DNA of 64,000 bases from Microglena sp. YARC (Eukaryota; Chlorophyta; Chlorophyceae; Chlamydomonadales; Chlamydomonadaceae): positions 130,783,262 through 130,847,261 of the forward strand of contig CM039462.1 in NCBI GenBank assembly GCA_022414725.1. The letters run 5' to 3'. The notes beneath the pieces are model-generated. The model was given only the letters and a program-made list of their open reading frames with translations, was not told the DNA's origin and did no database searches. Position 1 is the first letter of the stretch. Each line of letters starts with the position of its first letter. A program made the position numbers and the translations under genes. This document shows, in pieces, positions 35,517 to 45,120 of this stretch.

Positions 35517-38500
35517 GTAAGGCACCCGTGGGAGCTAGCTTAGAAGCCCATGCTCCCCCATGCATGGGCCCATGACCAAGTGGACCTCCTGGTTCCCCCG
35601 TGCTCCCAAGTCGGCATTCGGGACCAGATTCGGGACGCCCGACCACGGCGAGCCTTTTCATTTCCCCAACTCCAATCCCTACCACTCCTACCCCCTACCC
35701 CTCACCCGCATCTAATACCTTCAAGGTTCCCAAATCCCCATGCCCAGGCCAGGATTTGAAGTTTTTGCTCGGCCCCGCTCCCTACATAGGATGCATCATG
35801 GCGACTGGACAATTTATTTGCAGCTAGCATGCCTAGTCTAGCATTCTTCATATTTCATAGCTCGGACGGTCCTGGTGTGGAAATTGGGAGCAGTTTTGTT
35901 CGATTTTTCGATATCCACGATGGGGCCCGATGATGTGTTGAGCTCGAGCTGCTTCTTTGCGTGCCTGCTCCCACGTACGCAATCCGAGAATGTCCACCAG
36001 ATCGCTCTCTTTCCATCTCCTCGTTTTTGAAACCCTGCTGCATCTGATTCCTTCTTGTCCATGCATGTCAGTGTCGCATGAGATAAACGGTCCTTTTTCT
36101 TTTCCGTCTGCCACACATCGAGAAGCATGACTGTCCTGCGCGCATCCTGAGTCCTCGGATGCCCCAACACTCTGATGCAAATCCATCACTGTCTCTGCCA
36201 GAAGATCCACGCCTCAGATGGTCGATTATGCTATTTCCCATCTGTTCATTCCCCATCTGTCCATTTCCCACGTCATCCTACGGCAGCCTGCACCCTGCTC
36301 AGGTTGTTAAACAAGTGTTGAAAACCTGTTTATGTACATCATTGGTTCAACACGTAGATGTTGAACAGGTGTTTAAAACCCTGGACACCTGTCTAACAAC
36401 CCGAATAAGTGCAGGCTGCAGTATGTACTTCTAGCAATATTCAAGCCCATCTCCCCGTCAGTGAAAAGAGAAGGGATTGGATACCAGACTGTTGTCCAGA
36501 TTGTCCGAATATCCGGATTGATGCTTGCGTTTTTGTTTTTCTTGTCACGGTGGGCTGCACATGGGTTTTCTGTTTGTCGATGGAATGGTCGCAGGTGTGT
36601 GTGTGTGTGTGGTGGTGGTGGTGGTGGTGGTGGTGGTGGGGGGGGGGCAGAGGAGCTACACTAACCAGACCATCCATATTACCCCCACCCTCCTCCACCA
36701 CCCTTGCTGAACCATGGCGGTGCTCCCACCACCGCCCTCAACTGAACACAGACACCCTTACTTCCACCACTCTTGCCGATCTTTGCCCCCACGCTTGCCA
36801 TCTGCAGGTTTGACCTTCCTGAACCTGCCGTGTCTGTCCGCAACCTGGTCGAGTATGCACAGTACGGCCACCTGTGCACCCAGATGGGTCCTCTCCACCA
36901 CCGCCGCACTGGCTACCCCTTCGGCAATATGGTAGACTTTGCGGTGGATGGAGCTGGGTACCCCATATTTGGACTTTCTCAGCTGACCATCCATGCAAGG
37001 TGCGAAACATTGTTACATTATTTATTTTTGTTTGTATCATTTATCTTGACTCATGTTAGATAAGTTATCATGTAAGATTAGTAATTATGTGTCAGATCAA
37101 TTATAATTTATCTTGACTAATGTTAGATAAATAGTTATCGAGATTGTAAGTTACTAGAAATACTAATTTGGTAGACTTTGTAGTGGATGGAGCAGGGTTC
37201 CCCATCTTTTGACTTTCTCAGCTGACCATCCATGCAAGGTGCGAAACATTATTACATTATTTATTTTTGTTTGTATCATTTACCTTGACTCATGTTAGAT
37301 CAGCAGTTGTGTGTTAGATAAGTAATCATGTTAGATTAGTAGTTATGTGTCAGATCAATTATAATTTATCTTGACTAATGTTAGATAAGTAGTTATCGAG
37401 ATAGGAAGTTACTAGGAATACTAATATGGTAAGTTGCATTGGCATGATGTGGCAACGGTGTCTGGGGCTTGCCTAGGGGCTTGCCTAGGGGCTTGCCTAG
37501 GGGCTTGCCCGTGGCACCGTTGATCTTTTCTTAATGAGGTGGCCCTATGGTGACCACTGCTAGCTTCGGCTTACGCGGCGGTGTCCTTAACTTCACGTCC
37601 TGGGAGTAACTGCATTACACGGATGTAACAATTTCAATTTCAATCTCAATGGTAGACTTTGTGGTGGATGGAGCTTGGTACCCCATCTTCGTACTTTCTC
37701 AGCTGACCATCCATGCTAGGTGCTAACCATTACGTTATTTTATTTTATTATTTGTCTTGACTCATGTTTGATCAGGCACCCCATCTTCGGACTTTCTCAG
37801 CTGTCCATCCATGCAAGGTGCGAACCATTATGTTCTTTTATTTTTATTATCTGTCTTGACTCATGTTAAATGCGTTATCATGTTAGATTAGATGGTGCAG
37901 TTGAGGGAGATGATGGTGGTGACCACTTCATTTTTTTTGTGCGACGCGTCGCCAATTCTTCGCTGCATTGCGACGCATGGGTCTGGCTAAACTAGTCAGA
38001 TATGCTGTTCCCTACTTATAACCCGCGCATCAACTTGATGGAGGTGTCACGTGCATCCCCAGTGGTGCAGAAGCTAAATTATACACCTTGGTGTATTAAG
38101 GGTCAGGGCGGGGTCAGGGATATTTTTCCGGAATATATTCCGATCAGAATACGAGACCCCGTTTTGGCTAAAATTGCCGGAATAAGAAACCTAGAAAACA
38201 AAGTTTTTTTTTACTGAAATTGACTAAAAATGACCCAAATCGGCCCAAATCGGAATAAGGATCCTGTTTTGGGAGGAAAAAAGGGAGGAACAAAATAAAA
38301 AGGAATAAGATTTCCTCTTATTGATTTGAAAAACAAATCCTGTTGAGGATGCTACTTGGGGAGTTATTTTGGGCCCCCCAAAAGCTGCTAGTAGCACTCG
38401 AAAAGCTTTCCTAAGAAGAAAAAAACCCGATCCCAACATGATAGAACTCTGAGCAAAGAAAAGACAAAAAAGCCGCGTGCCTCCCAGGTGGTGGGGGCCC

Positions 38501-41500
38501 AAAGCTACGAGTAGCACTCGAAAAGATTTCTAAGCAGAAAAACCCGATCCCAACACTGTGATAGAACTCTGAGCAAAGAAAAGACAAAAAAGCCGCGTGC
38601 CTCCCAGGTGGTGGGGGCCAAAAAGCTACCAGTACTCTAGTAGCAGTTGAAAAGCTTTCGTTACAAAAACACCCTGATACCAGCATGATGGAGCTCTGTG
38701 CAAAGAAAAGACAAAAAAGCTACCAGTAGCTAAATTGTGCACCTTGATGTATTGAGGGTGCTACGTGCTAGAGCCTTGTGGGGTTTCGTTTGGGCGCCCA
38801 AAAAGCTCCTAGTAGCGCTCCAAAAGCTTTCATAAAAAAAGAACTGATCCCAACATGATAGGACCCTGGGGGAAAAAAGCCGCGTGTGTTCCTGGTAGTG
38901 GGGACCCAAAAGCTACTAGTAGCACTCCAAAAGCTTTATCTAGAAAAACCTGATCCCAACATTATGGAACCCTGTGCCCCCCCCACCCCCCCACCCACCC
39001 ACCTACCCACCCACCCACCCCACACACCCCACACACACCCACACACACGCAAAAAGCCGCGTGCCTCCCTGGTGGCGGGGGCCAAAAAGATAGTAGTAGC
39101 AATTGAAAAGCTTTCCGTAGAAAAACACCCTGATCCCAACACTGCAGGAACTTAGTGGAGGACCCACACGCCTCACTGGTGTTGCAGAAGCTAAATTGTG
39201 CACTTTGATGTATCGAGGGTGCTATCAGTATGTTGGAGCCTTATGGGGGTTCGTTTGGGCGCTCAAAAAGCTATCAGCAGCACTCCAAAAGCTTGCCTTA
39301 GAAAAACACCCGATCCCATCATGATAGGTATGATCCCAACACTGTGCACACCAAAAAAAGGCTGCGTGCCTCCCTGGTGGTGGGGCCCCAAAAGATGTTA
39401 GTGGCACTCCAAAAGCTTGCCTTAAAAAAACACCCTGATCCCAACTCTGTGCAAAGAATTATTGTCTTTTTGGGCCCCCAAAAGCTACTAGGAGCAATTG
39501 AAAAGCTTTCCGAAGATAAACACCCTGATCTCAGCACTGCAGGACCTTAATGGAGGAGCCGCACACCTCGATGTTGGTGCAGATGCTAAATTATGCACCT
39601 TGGTGTATAGAGGGTGCTACGGAAGGGCTTCCCAGGGTTTCTTTTGGGCGCCCAAACGGCTGCTAGTAGCACTTTAAAAGCTTTCCCTAGCAAAAACCTG
39701 TTCCCATCATGATGGGTATGATCCCAACACTGCGAATACAAAACAAGGCTGCGTGCCTCCCTGGTGGTGGGGGCCAAAAAGCTAGTAGTAGCAATCGCAA
39801 AGATTTACTTAGAAAGTACCCTGTCACAACGCTGCAGGAACTAAATGGAGGAGCCATGCGCCTCACTGGTGGTGCAGAAGCCACATGATGCACCTTGATG
39901 TATTGAGGGTGCTACTTCGGGGGCTTCTTGGGGGGGGGCCAGAGCTACTAGTAGCACTCAAAAAGCTTGACTTACAAAAAACATACTGCTCCCAACACTG
40001 CAGGAATTTAATGGAGGAGCCACGCGCCTCACTGGTAGTGCAGAAGCCACATTATGCACCTACATATATTTACCGTGCTATTTTGGGGGCTTCTTGGGGG
40101 GGGCCCAGAGCTACTAGTAGCACTCAAAAAGCTTTACTAAGAAAAAACATACTGCTCCCAACACTTCAGGAATTTAATGGAGGAGTCACGCGCCTCACTG
40201 GTAGTGCAGAAGCCACATGATGCACCTTGATGTATTGAGGGTGCTACTTTGGGGGCTTCTTGGGGGGGGCCCAGAGCTACTAGTAGCACTCAAAAAGCTT
40301 TATTCAGAAAAAACATACTGCTCCCAACACTGCAGGAATTTAATGGAGGAGCCACGCGCCTCACTGGTAGTACAGAAGCCACATTATGCACCTACATATA
40401 TTTGCCGTGCTATTTTGGGGGCTTCTTGGGGGGGGCCCAGAGCTACTAGTAGCACTCAAAAAGCTTTACTATGAAAAAACATACTGCTCCCAACACTTCA
40501 GGAATTTAATGGAGGAGTCACGCGCCTCACTGGTAGTGCAGAAGCCACGTGATGCACCTTGATGTATTGAGGGTGCTACTTCGGGGGCTTCTTGGGGGGG
40601 GCCCAGAGCTACTAGTAGCACTCAAAAAGCTTTATTCAGAAAAAACATACTGCTCCCAACACTGCAGGAATTTAATGGAGGAGCCATGCGCCTCACTGGT
40701 AGTACAGAAGCCACATTATGCACCTACATATATTTGCCGTGCTATTTTGGGGGCTTCTTGGGGGGGGCCCAGAGCTACTAGTAGCACTCAAAAAGCTTTA
40801 CTATGAAAAAACATACTGCTCCCAACACTTCAGGAATTTAATGGAGGAGTCACGCGCCTCACTGGTAGTGCAGAAGCCACATGATGCACCTTGATGTATT
40901 GAGGGTGCTACTTCGGGGGCTTCTTGGGGGGGGCCCAGAGCTACTAGTAGCACTCTAAAAGCTTTCCTTGAAAAAAAACTGATCCCAAGATGATGGAACT
41001 CTAAGTTAAGAAAAGACAGAAAGTTACTAGTAGCACTCCAAAACCTTTACTAAGAAAACACCCCGATCACAACACTGCAGAAACTTAATGGAGGAGCCAC
41101 GCGCCTCACTGGTGGTGCAGAAGCCAGGCTGGACAAGCCTCTCCAACGTCCGCGCTACTATCTTTGGTGAGGTGCAGATGCTCCCCGAGGCGCAGCAACT
41201 TGCTGCGGCTGAGCTCTTCCACTGTAAGCACCGAGGCGAGAGCTCACAGCGATTAATCGCAGGCAACTGCTTTTACTACCGGTATGTATTCTTTTATTAT
41301 TTCTACAGGGATGTATAATGTATTCTTTTATTATTACTACAGGGATATTTTATGTTATTATTATTACTACAGGAATGTATGTATTTTATTATTATTATTA
41401 CATGTATGTATTATGTTATTATTATTACTACAGGAATGTATGTATTTTATTATTATTATTACATGTAATGTATTATGTTATTATTATTACTACAGGAATG

Positions 41501-41661
41501 TATGTATTTTATTATTATTATTACATGTATGTATTATGTTATTATTATTACTACAGGAATGTATGTATTTTATTATTATTATTACATGTATGTATTATAT
41601 TATAATTATTACTACAGGAATGTATGTATTATGTTATTATTATTATTACATGCATGTATTA

Positions 41662-41700
<39 letters not shown>

Positions 41701-43389
41701 TACATATATATATTATGTTATTATAATTACCACATGTATGTATTATGTTATTATTATTACTACATGTATATATTATGTTATTATTATTATTATTATTATT
41801 ATTGTTACTACAGGCAGGTAGAACTCGACTACGTGTATGTATTATATTATTATTACTACAGGTATGTATGTATTACTTTATTATTTCTACAGGTATGTAT
41901 TACTTTATTATTACTACAGGTATGTATGTATTATTTTATTATGTTTTATGCGAAGAGAATCGCATAAGTGGTTGATCACTGTAGAACGAACTCAGAGCCT
42001 CCGTCGGTAAAACTGGTTTTACTGCAGGTGTGTTAAAAAGTGGGATGAGAATCGTAAAATTATAATGATAACGCCTGGTGGGGCGTGGTGTTAAGGGAGC
42101 CCGTCGTACGCGGGTGGGGAGCGGTCTCCTACCTCAACTGGACAAGCTACCATCGCGGTTGACGACGACCTGCAACGATCGTGAAATTAATTTATCACTG
42201 TAGAATGAACTCAGAGCCCCCGTTGGTAAAACGATTGTTTGGGGTTCAGTTCATCAGTGCTTTTTCTGTTTAGCCCCTCCTGCTATCATGGTCGGGCAAG
42301 GCCCTTTAGCCTATTTGGCTACCCCTGGACTGTAACCTGCACCAGTCTGAGCACCCCTGGACTGTAACAAACACCAGTCTGAGAATCCCAAGGACGCATG
42401 GGGCATAGCTGTGTGAGGTGGATGTACTATGTACGCTATGGACTGTAACAAAATATATACAGACTCACCTTCGTTTGAGCTTGCTCTACTGCCACCACGT
42501 CTGTTTCATCTGCGCCCGCTATGGGAGAACGTAGGATGTTGAGGTAGCCGCCTTTCTCCCTTGTGATGACAATGCAAGTGTTCAACATGCAACTGATTGT
42601 ACTACTGGATGAACAAGATCACAGAAGTACTTTTTACTACAGGAGGAGCAAGATCGCAGGCATATACTTATACTCTTTTACGCTTTTACTACAGGATGAG
42701 CAAGATCACTTACATACACTTCTCTACTTGTACGCTTGTACTATAGGATGAACAAGATCACAGAAGTACTTTTTTACTACAGGATGACCAAGATCACAGA
42801 CATATACTTATACTCTTTTCCACTTTTACGCTTTTACTACAGGATGAACAAGATCACTGACATACTTTTTACGCTTTTACACTTGTACTACCGGATGAAC
42901 AAGATCACGGATGTACACTTCGTCGGTGGTTTTGGTACTGTGCAGTGGATCAGCAAGGAGGATTACTTGAGCAATTCACCTGATGACATCGCCTTGGTGG
43001 ACACCTTTGCTGCACTCAAGGTGGGTGTCAGTATCCGTGGTTTAGGTTCTTTGGTTTTGGTACTTTGGTGAACACCTTTGCTGCACTCAAAGTGGGTCTC
43101 AGTATCCGTCAGACCCCGCCTCCCATCCTCAGCCCCCCTCCTTAGTTAGAGAGAGTGTTGAGTGATGAGTGAGTGTCGACCAGGTTGGAGAGAGTGTAGA
43201 TCGATTGTTAGTTGCGGGGTCCCTTCAGCCTATTTGGCTACCCCTGGACTGTACAAATACATACTTGTAGGTTGCAGGGTGGTGTCATTTGACTGTTTTT
43301 CTAGGTCATAAACGCTTATCATGAAGGCGCTTTCCCGTGCAACAACCAGGAAACCCGCAACAACATGCATATTTAAGTATATTAAAAAA

Positions 43390-43421
<32 letters not shown>

Positions 43422-44466
43422 GTTGCCTGGTCACCTCACCTAAGTGTCGACCAGTTTGTTTTGGGCAGAGCCCCCCTTCTGTGGGGCAGGTCACGGTCAC
43501 CCCGTTGTCCGTGTGTCCGTTTGTGCGACTGACACGTGTGGGGCCGAGACAAAGCCTGACACATCAGCCAATGGTCTCGTAACTAACTGGCTTCGGTCCG
43601 CTCAATTCCGTTGCCAACACTCCGCCAATTTTCCGCATCGCTTTCAACGTTTCCTAGGACTTGTTTTCAGGAAAGGGACAGGTGTCGCTACGTAGCACCA
43701 TGGTGCTCCTAGTAACCTTTGGGGTGCCACTAGCAGCTGTTTTACCCAACCCATCGTACCCCCCCCCAACCCCAACCTCATCCTACCTCAACCCATCCTA
43801 CCCCCCCCAACCCAACCCAACCCAACCCAACCCAACCCAACCCATCCTACCCCCCCCCCCCCCCCCCCCATCCTACCCCAATTCCCCCCCCCCCCCCCCT
43901 CAAAAGCAACCCCAGATGGCTCTAATGTAGCACCCACAAAACACCAAGGCACGGCATCTGCAGACTTTGTCCAAGACCTTTTCCCACGATTTGACCCAGC
44001 TCCTCTCCACCACTCACCCCACCACCACCACCATCACCACACCAACCTGGACAACCAGATCTGTCACCTCCCCACCTGCAGACTCTGTCCAAGACCTTTT
44101 CCCACAAGTTGATCCAGCTCCTCTCCACCACTCACCACCCCACCACCATCACCCCCACCACCATCACCCCACCGACCTGAACAACCAGATCTGTCACCTC
44201 CCCACCTGCAGACTCTGTCCAAGACCTTTTCCCACGACTTGACCCAGCTCTTCTCCACCACTCACCACGAGGCGGACGATATCATCTTCGTGTCCCTTGA
44301 CTCCATGGGCACCGATGTACGAGTGCAGACCGGCCAGGATTTCGACGTCTATCGCATTTGCTTCAAGAGCAAAGTGACCGATGTCCGACAGGCCATCAGC
44401 GCGATGCACACTGTGTTGGATGACATCCGGGAGCCTATCCAATGCATCATGCGCCCGTACCAATAA
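35203..44466 (+). CDS. PNPOx-like / HugZ-type split-barrel protein (five exons)
   Basis: Hand-built gene, exons 35203-35516, 36808-36999, 41081-41281, 42843-43020 and 44212-44466. These join in consistent phase (2, 2, 2, 0) into 379 codons plus TAA. The product matches the plant family annotated as pyridoxamine 5'-phosphate oxidase-like/FMN-binding split barrel, which includes HugZ-like heme-degrading proteins. Visible blocks are SVRNLVEYAQYGHLCT, GYPFGNMVDF, EPRASLVVQKPGW, SNVRATIFGEV, KITDVHFVGGFGTVQW and SLDSMGTDVRV. The Ala/Arg/Thr/Ser-rich N-terminus (to about residue 45) could be a plastid transit peptide. Whether it binds FMN or heme cannot be told from sequence. An AATAAA overlaps the stop codon (44462-44467). 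Confidence 0.85.
36283..36419. mobile_element. Small palindromic MITE-like element in intron 1
   Basis: The ends GCAGCCTGCAC and GTGCAGGCTGC are inverted copies. The similarity continues inward for about 38 bp (GGTTGTTA-AC on both sides), so nearly the whole 137 bp folds back. The flanks show no clear target duplication. Non-coding. Confidence 0.6.
36598..36648. repeat. (GT)n(GGT)n(G)n microsatellite
   Basis: GT repeats pass into GGT repeats and then a G run, within intron 1. Confidence 0.9.
36808..36999 (+). CDS. PNPOx-like gene, exon 2
   Basis: Acceptor CTGCAG at 36802-36807, donor GTGCGA at 37000. It encodes FDLPEPAVSVRNLVEY...GYPFGNMVDFAVDG...LTIHA plus AG of the next Arg codon. This is the first half of the split barrel and is well conserved in the family. 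Its last 40-70 bp, with the donor, are repeated three times downstream. Confidence 0.88.
37170..37238 (+). repeat. Copy 1 of exon 2 3' end with donor
   Basis: Repeats 36931-36999 (GGTAGACTTTG...CCATGCAAG|GTGCGAAAC) but has an indel giving TTTTGA, an in-frame stop, so it is not a usable exon. The following 150 bp (TGTTAGATAAGT etc.) also repeats the start of intron 2. Confidence 0.9.
37431..37650 (+). mobile_element. LINE-B 3' end fragment in intron 2
   Basis: Matches the reverse complement of 32297-32470, including GGCATGATGTGGC, GGTGTCCTTAACTTCACGTCC and the CAATTT tail (37628-37647). Inside it GGGGCTTGCCTA is repeated about four times (37463-37508). It interrupts the array of exon 2 copies. 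Confidence 0.85.
37651..37719 (+). repeat. Copy 2 of exon 2 3' end with donor
   Basis: GGTAGACTTTGTGGTGGATG...CCATGCTAG|GTGCTAAC. It keeps a potential GT donor at 37720 but carries substitutions, including GCTAG in place of GCAAG. Confidence 0.9.
37776..37817 (+). repeat. Copy 3 of exon 2 3' end with donor
   Basis: Shorter copy: GGCACCCCATCTTCGGACTT...CATGCAAG|GTGCGAACC. Confidence 0.88.
38030..41080 (+). repeat. Array of exon 3 5' end copies with acceptor (about 18)
   Basis: The true exon 3 start, CACTGCAG|AAACTTAATGGAGGAGCC then CGCGCCTCACTGGTGGTGCAGAAGCC, is repeated upstream. Clear copies are near 39145, 39537, 39831, 40001, 40166, 40334, 40499, 40667 and 40832. More degenerate ones, recognisable by GCCGCGTGCCTCCC, are near 38473, 38592, 38880, 39058, 39363 and 39750. 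Period is about 165 bp at 39880-40950, with alternating A/B variants giving a 333 bp higher-order unit. Many copies keep CTGCAG or CTTCAG in the acceptor position. AAAAGCTTT...ACTAGTAGCAC blocks separate the copies. Confidence 0.9.
38983..39052. repeat. (CCCAC)n / (CACA)n tract
   Basis: C-rich and CA-rich simple sequence within intron 2. Confidence 0.85.
41081..41281 (+). CDS. PNPOx-like gene, exon 3
   Basis: Acceptor CACTGCAG ends at 41080; donor GTATGT at 41282. AG+A completes Arg, then NLMEEPRASLVVQKPGWTSL, SNVRATIFGEVQMLPEAQQL and ...NCFYY + CG. This matches the middle of the family (EPR/DPR..LVVQ.PGW.SLSN.R.TIFGEV). The end TACTACCG|GTATGT is the seed of the repeats in intron 3. Confidence 0.88.
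41290..41950 (+). repeat. Intron 3 ATT-rich array of CTACAG/GTATGTA units
   Basis: Repeats of TTATTATTATTACTACAG followed by GGATGTA, GAATGTATGTA or GTATGTATGTA, each 45-60 bp. Late units (41850-41915) read CTACAG|GTATGTA three times, i.e. a 3' splice site fused to a 5' splice site. The 228-codon Tyr/Ile/Leu-rich open frame here is a by-product of the microsatellite. Confidence 0.88.
42065..42185. repeat. Dispersed repeat (SINE-like body), copy 1
   Basis: Shares about 120 bp with 61935-62050: AACGCCTGGTGGGGCGTGGT then GTTAAGGGA...GACAAGCTACCATCGCGGTT...GACCTGCAACG. This copy lacks the tRNA-like part that follows at 62052. It lies in intron 3. Confidence 0.75.
42600..42880 (+). repeat. Array of exon 4 5' end copies with acceptors
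   Basis: Units of TTTTACTACAG|GATGAACAAGATCAC (with GATGAGC, GATGACC and GAGGAGC variants) occur at about 42609, 42643, 42695, 42747, 42783 and 42843 before the final TACTACCGGATGAACAAGAT at 42886. The last three are in the same frame as exon 4 with no stop. Confidence 0.88.
42843..43020 (+). CDS. PNPOx-like gene, exon 4
   Basis: The shortest model uses the AG at 42841-42842 and reads CG|G MNKITDILFTLLHLYYR then MNKITDVHFVGGFGTVQWIS...DDIALVDTFAALK. The donor GTGGGT is at 43021. The segment KITDVHFVGGFGTVQW is strongly conserved in the family. The copy directly at the conserved part (TACTACCGG, 42886) has no AG, so splicing must use an upstream acceptor and retain at least one extra YYRMNKIT repeat. 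Acceptors ending at 42782 or 42746 would also stay in frame and add 20 or 32 residues. Confidence 0.8.
43065..43091 (+). repeat. Copy of exon 4 3' end with donor
   Basis: TTGGTGAACACCTTTGCTGC ACTCAA followed by AGTGGGTCTCAGTATCCGT, a repeat of 42994-43040. It carries a second GTGGGT. Confidence 0.9.
43385..43418. repeat. (TA)n microsatellite
   Basis: AT dinucleotide run in intron 4. Confidence 0.9.
43440..43690 (+). repeat. Dispersed ~230 bp repeat family R1, copy 1
   Basis: Shares with 49665-49830 and 54885-55115 (same strand), and with 52990-53180 (reverse), the blocks AGCCTGACA..TCAGCCAA, GGTCTCGTAACTAACT, CCAATTTT..GCGTCG and GACTTGTT. No coding capacity. It has inserted repeatedly in introns, so it is likely a short non-autonomous element. 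Confidence 0.7.
43745..43912. repeat. (CCCAA)n and poly-C in intron 4
   Basis: CCCAACCCAACC repeats and long C runs; pyrimidine-rich on the sense strand upstream of exon 5. Confidence 0.88.
43964..44160 (+). repeat. Two copies of exon 5 5' end with acceptor
   Basis: CTGCAG|ACT(T/C)TGTCCAAGACC followed by TTTTCCCA occurs at 43964 and 44082, 118 and 130 bp before the same sequence in exon 5 (44212). Each copy is followed by (CACCAC)n. The copies diverge where exon 5 continues with GAGGCGGACGA. Confidence 0.92.
44212..44466 (+). CDS. PNPOx-like gene, exon 5 (last)
   Basis: Acceptor CACCTGCAG ends at 44211, phase 0. Encodes TLSKTFSHDLTQLFSTTHHE, ADDIIFVSLDSMGTDVRVQT and ...IMRPYQ, TAA at 44464-44466. 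The DSMGTDVRV...F...V...R.AI block resembles the C-terminal (DUF2470-like) domain of HugZ-type proteins. Confidence 0.88.
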   Translation, partial: TLSKTFSHDLTQLFSTTHHEADDIIFVSLDSMGTDVRVQTGQDFDVYRICFKSKVTDVRQAISAMHTVLDDIREPIQCIMRPYQ

Positions 44467-44499
44467 ATGAGTTAATGTGATGCTTATTGTCACACCACC

Positions 44500-44580
44500 A
44501 CATACCACACCGCACCACCACACACCACCACCACACACCGCCACGCCACGCCACACCACCACTCACCAGACCACCACTTC
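44500..44580. repeat. (CACCAC)n-like simple sequence
   Basis: CACCACCACACACC and similar, just 3' of the gene. Confidence 0.85.
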
Positions 44581-44904
44581 ACCTCATGCAGAATGCTTTG
44601 TTACAACATTTAAAATTTGAATTGTTACGCCTTGCCACGGGGCGTGAGATGTGCTTTAGATTTAGGATGCATGAAAACATTTCTGCAAATTAAAACGAAA
44701 TACACGTGTCCGGTTTAAAATTCAGTTTTGGTTTCTCTTTTTTTGTGATTTAGGGTTTATAGGGTTTATGGTTAGTACCCTGAACCCTATTAACCAACAA
44801 GCCTACCTGAGTTGACCACACAACCACATTGACGCACATGTGCATGTTGCAAAGTTGCATATATATGAGACTGCACTGCATGTTGGGTACCAAGGAGAAG
44901 CCAC

Positions 44905-45120
44905 TTGTCGACGATTTTACATGGGCTGTGTCGTCCTGTGGTTTGGGATTGTATTCCCCACCCCCACCCATTGACAAAGGCTAAGTCGTGCTGTGGTTCA
45001 GGGATTAGACCCCCCCCCCCCCCCCCCTACCCCTACCCCTACCCCTACCCTACCCCCAAGTTTAGAAGGGCTAGGTCGTCCTGTTTTATTCTTTATTTAG
45101 GAGTATATCCCCCCTTTTCA
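44905..45120. repeat. Three degenerate ~80 bp repeats with C runs
   Basis: GGCTGTGTCGTCCTGTGGTT, GGCTAAGTCGTGCTGTGGTT and GGCTAGGTCGTCCTGTTTTA each precede a GGGATT/GGAGTA and C-run segment. Confidence 0.7.

Noticed and set aside
41284..41967. 228-codon Tyr/Ile/Leu frame
   Set aside because: It reads through the ATT microsatellite inside intron 3 of the PNPOx-like gene.
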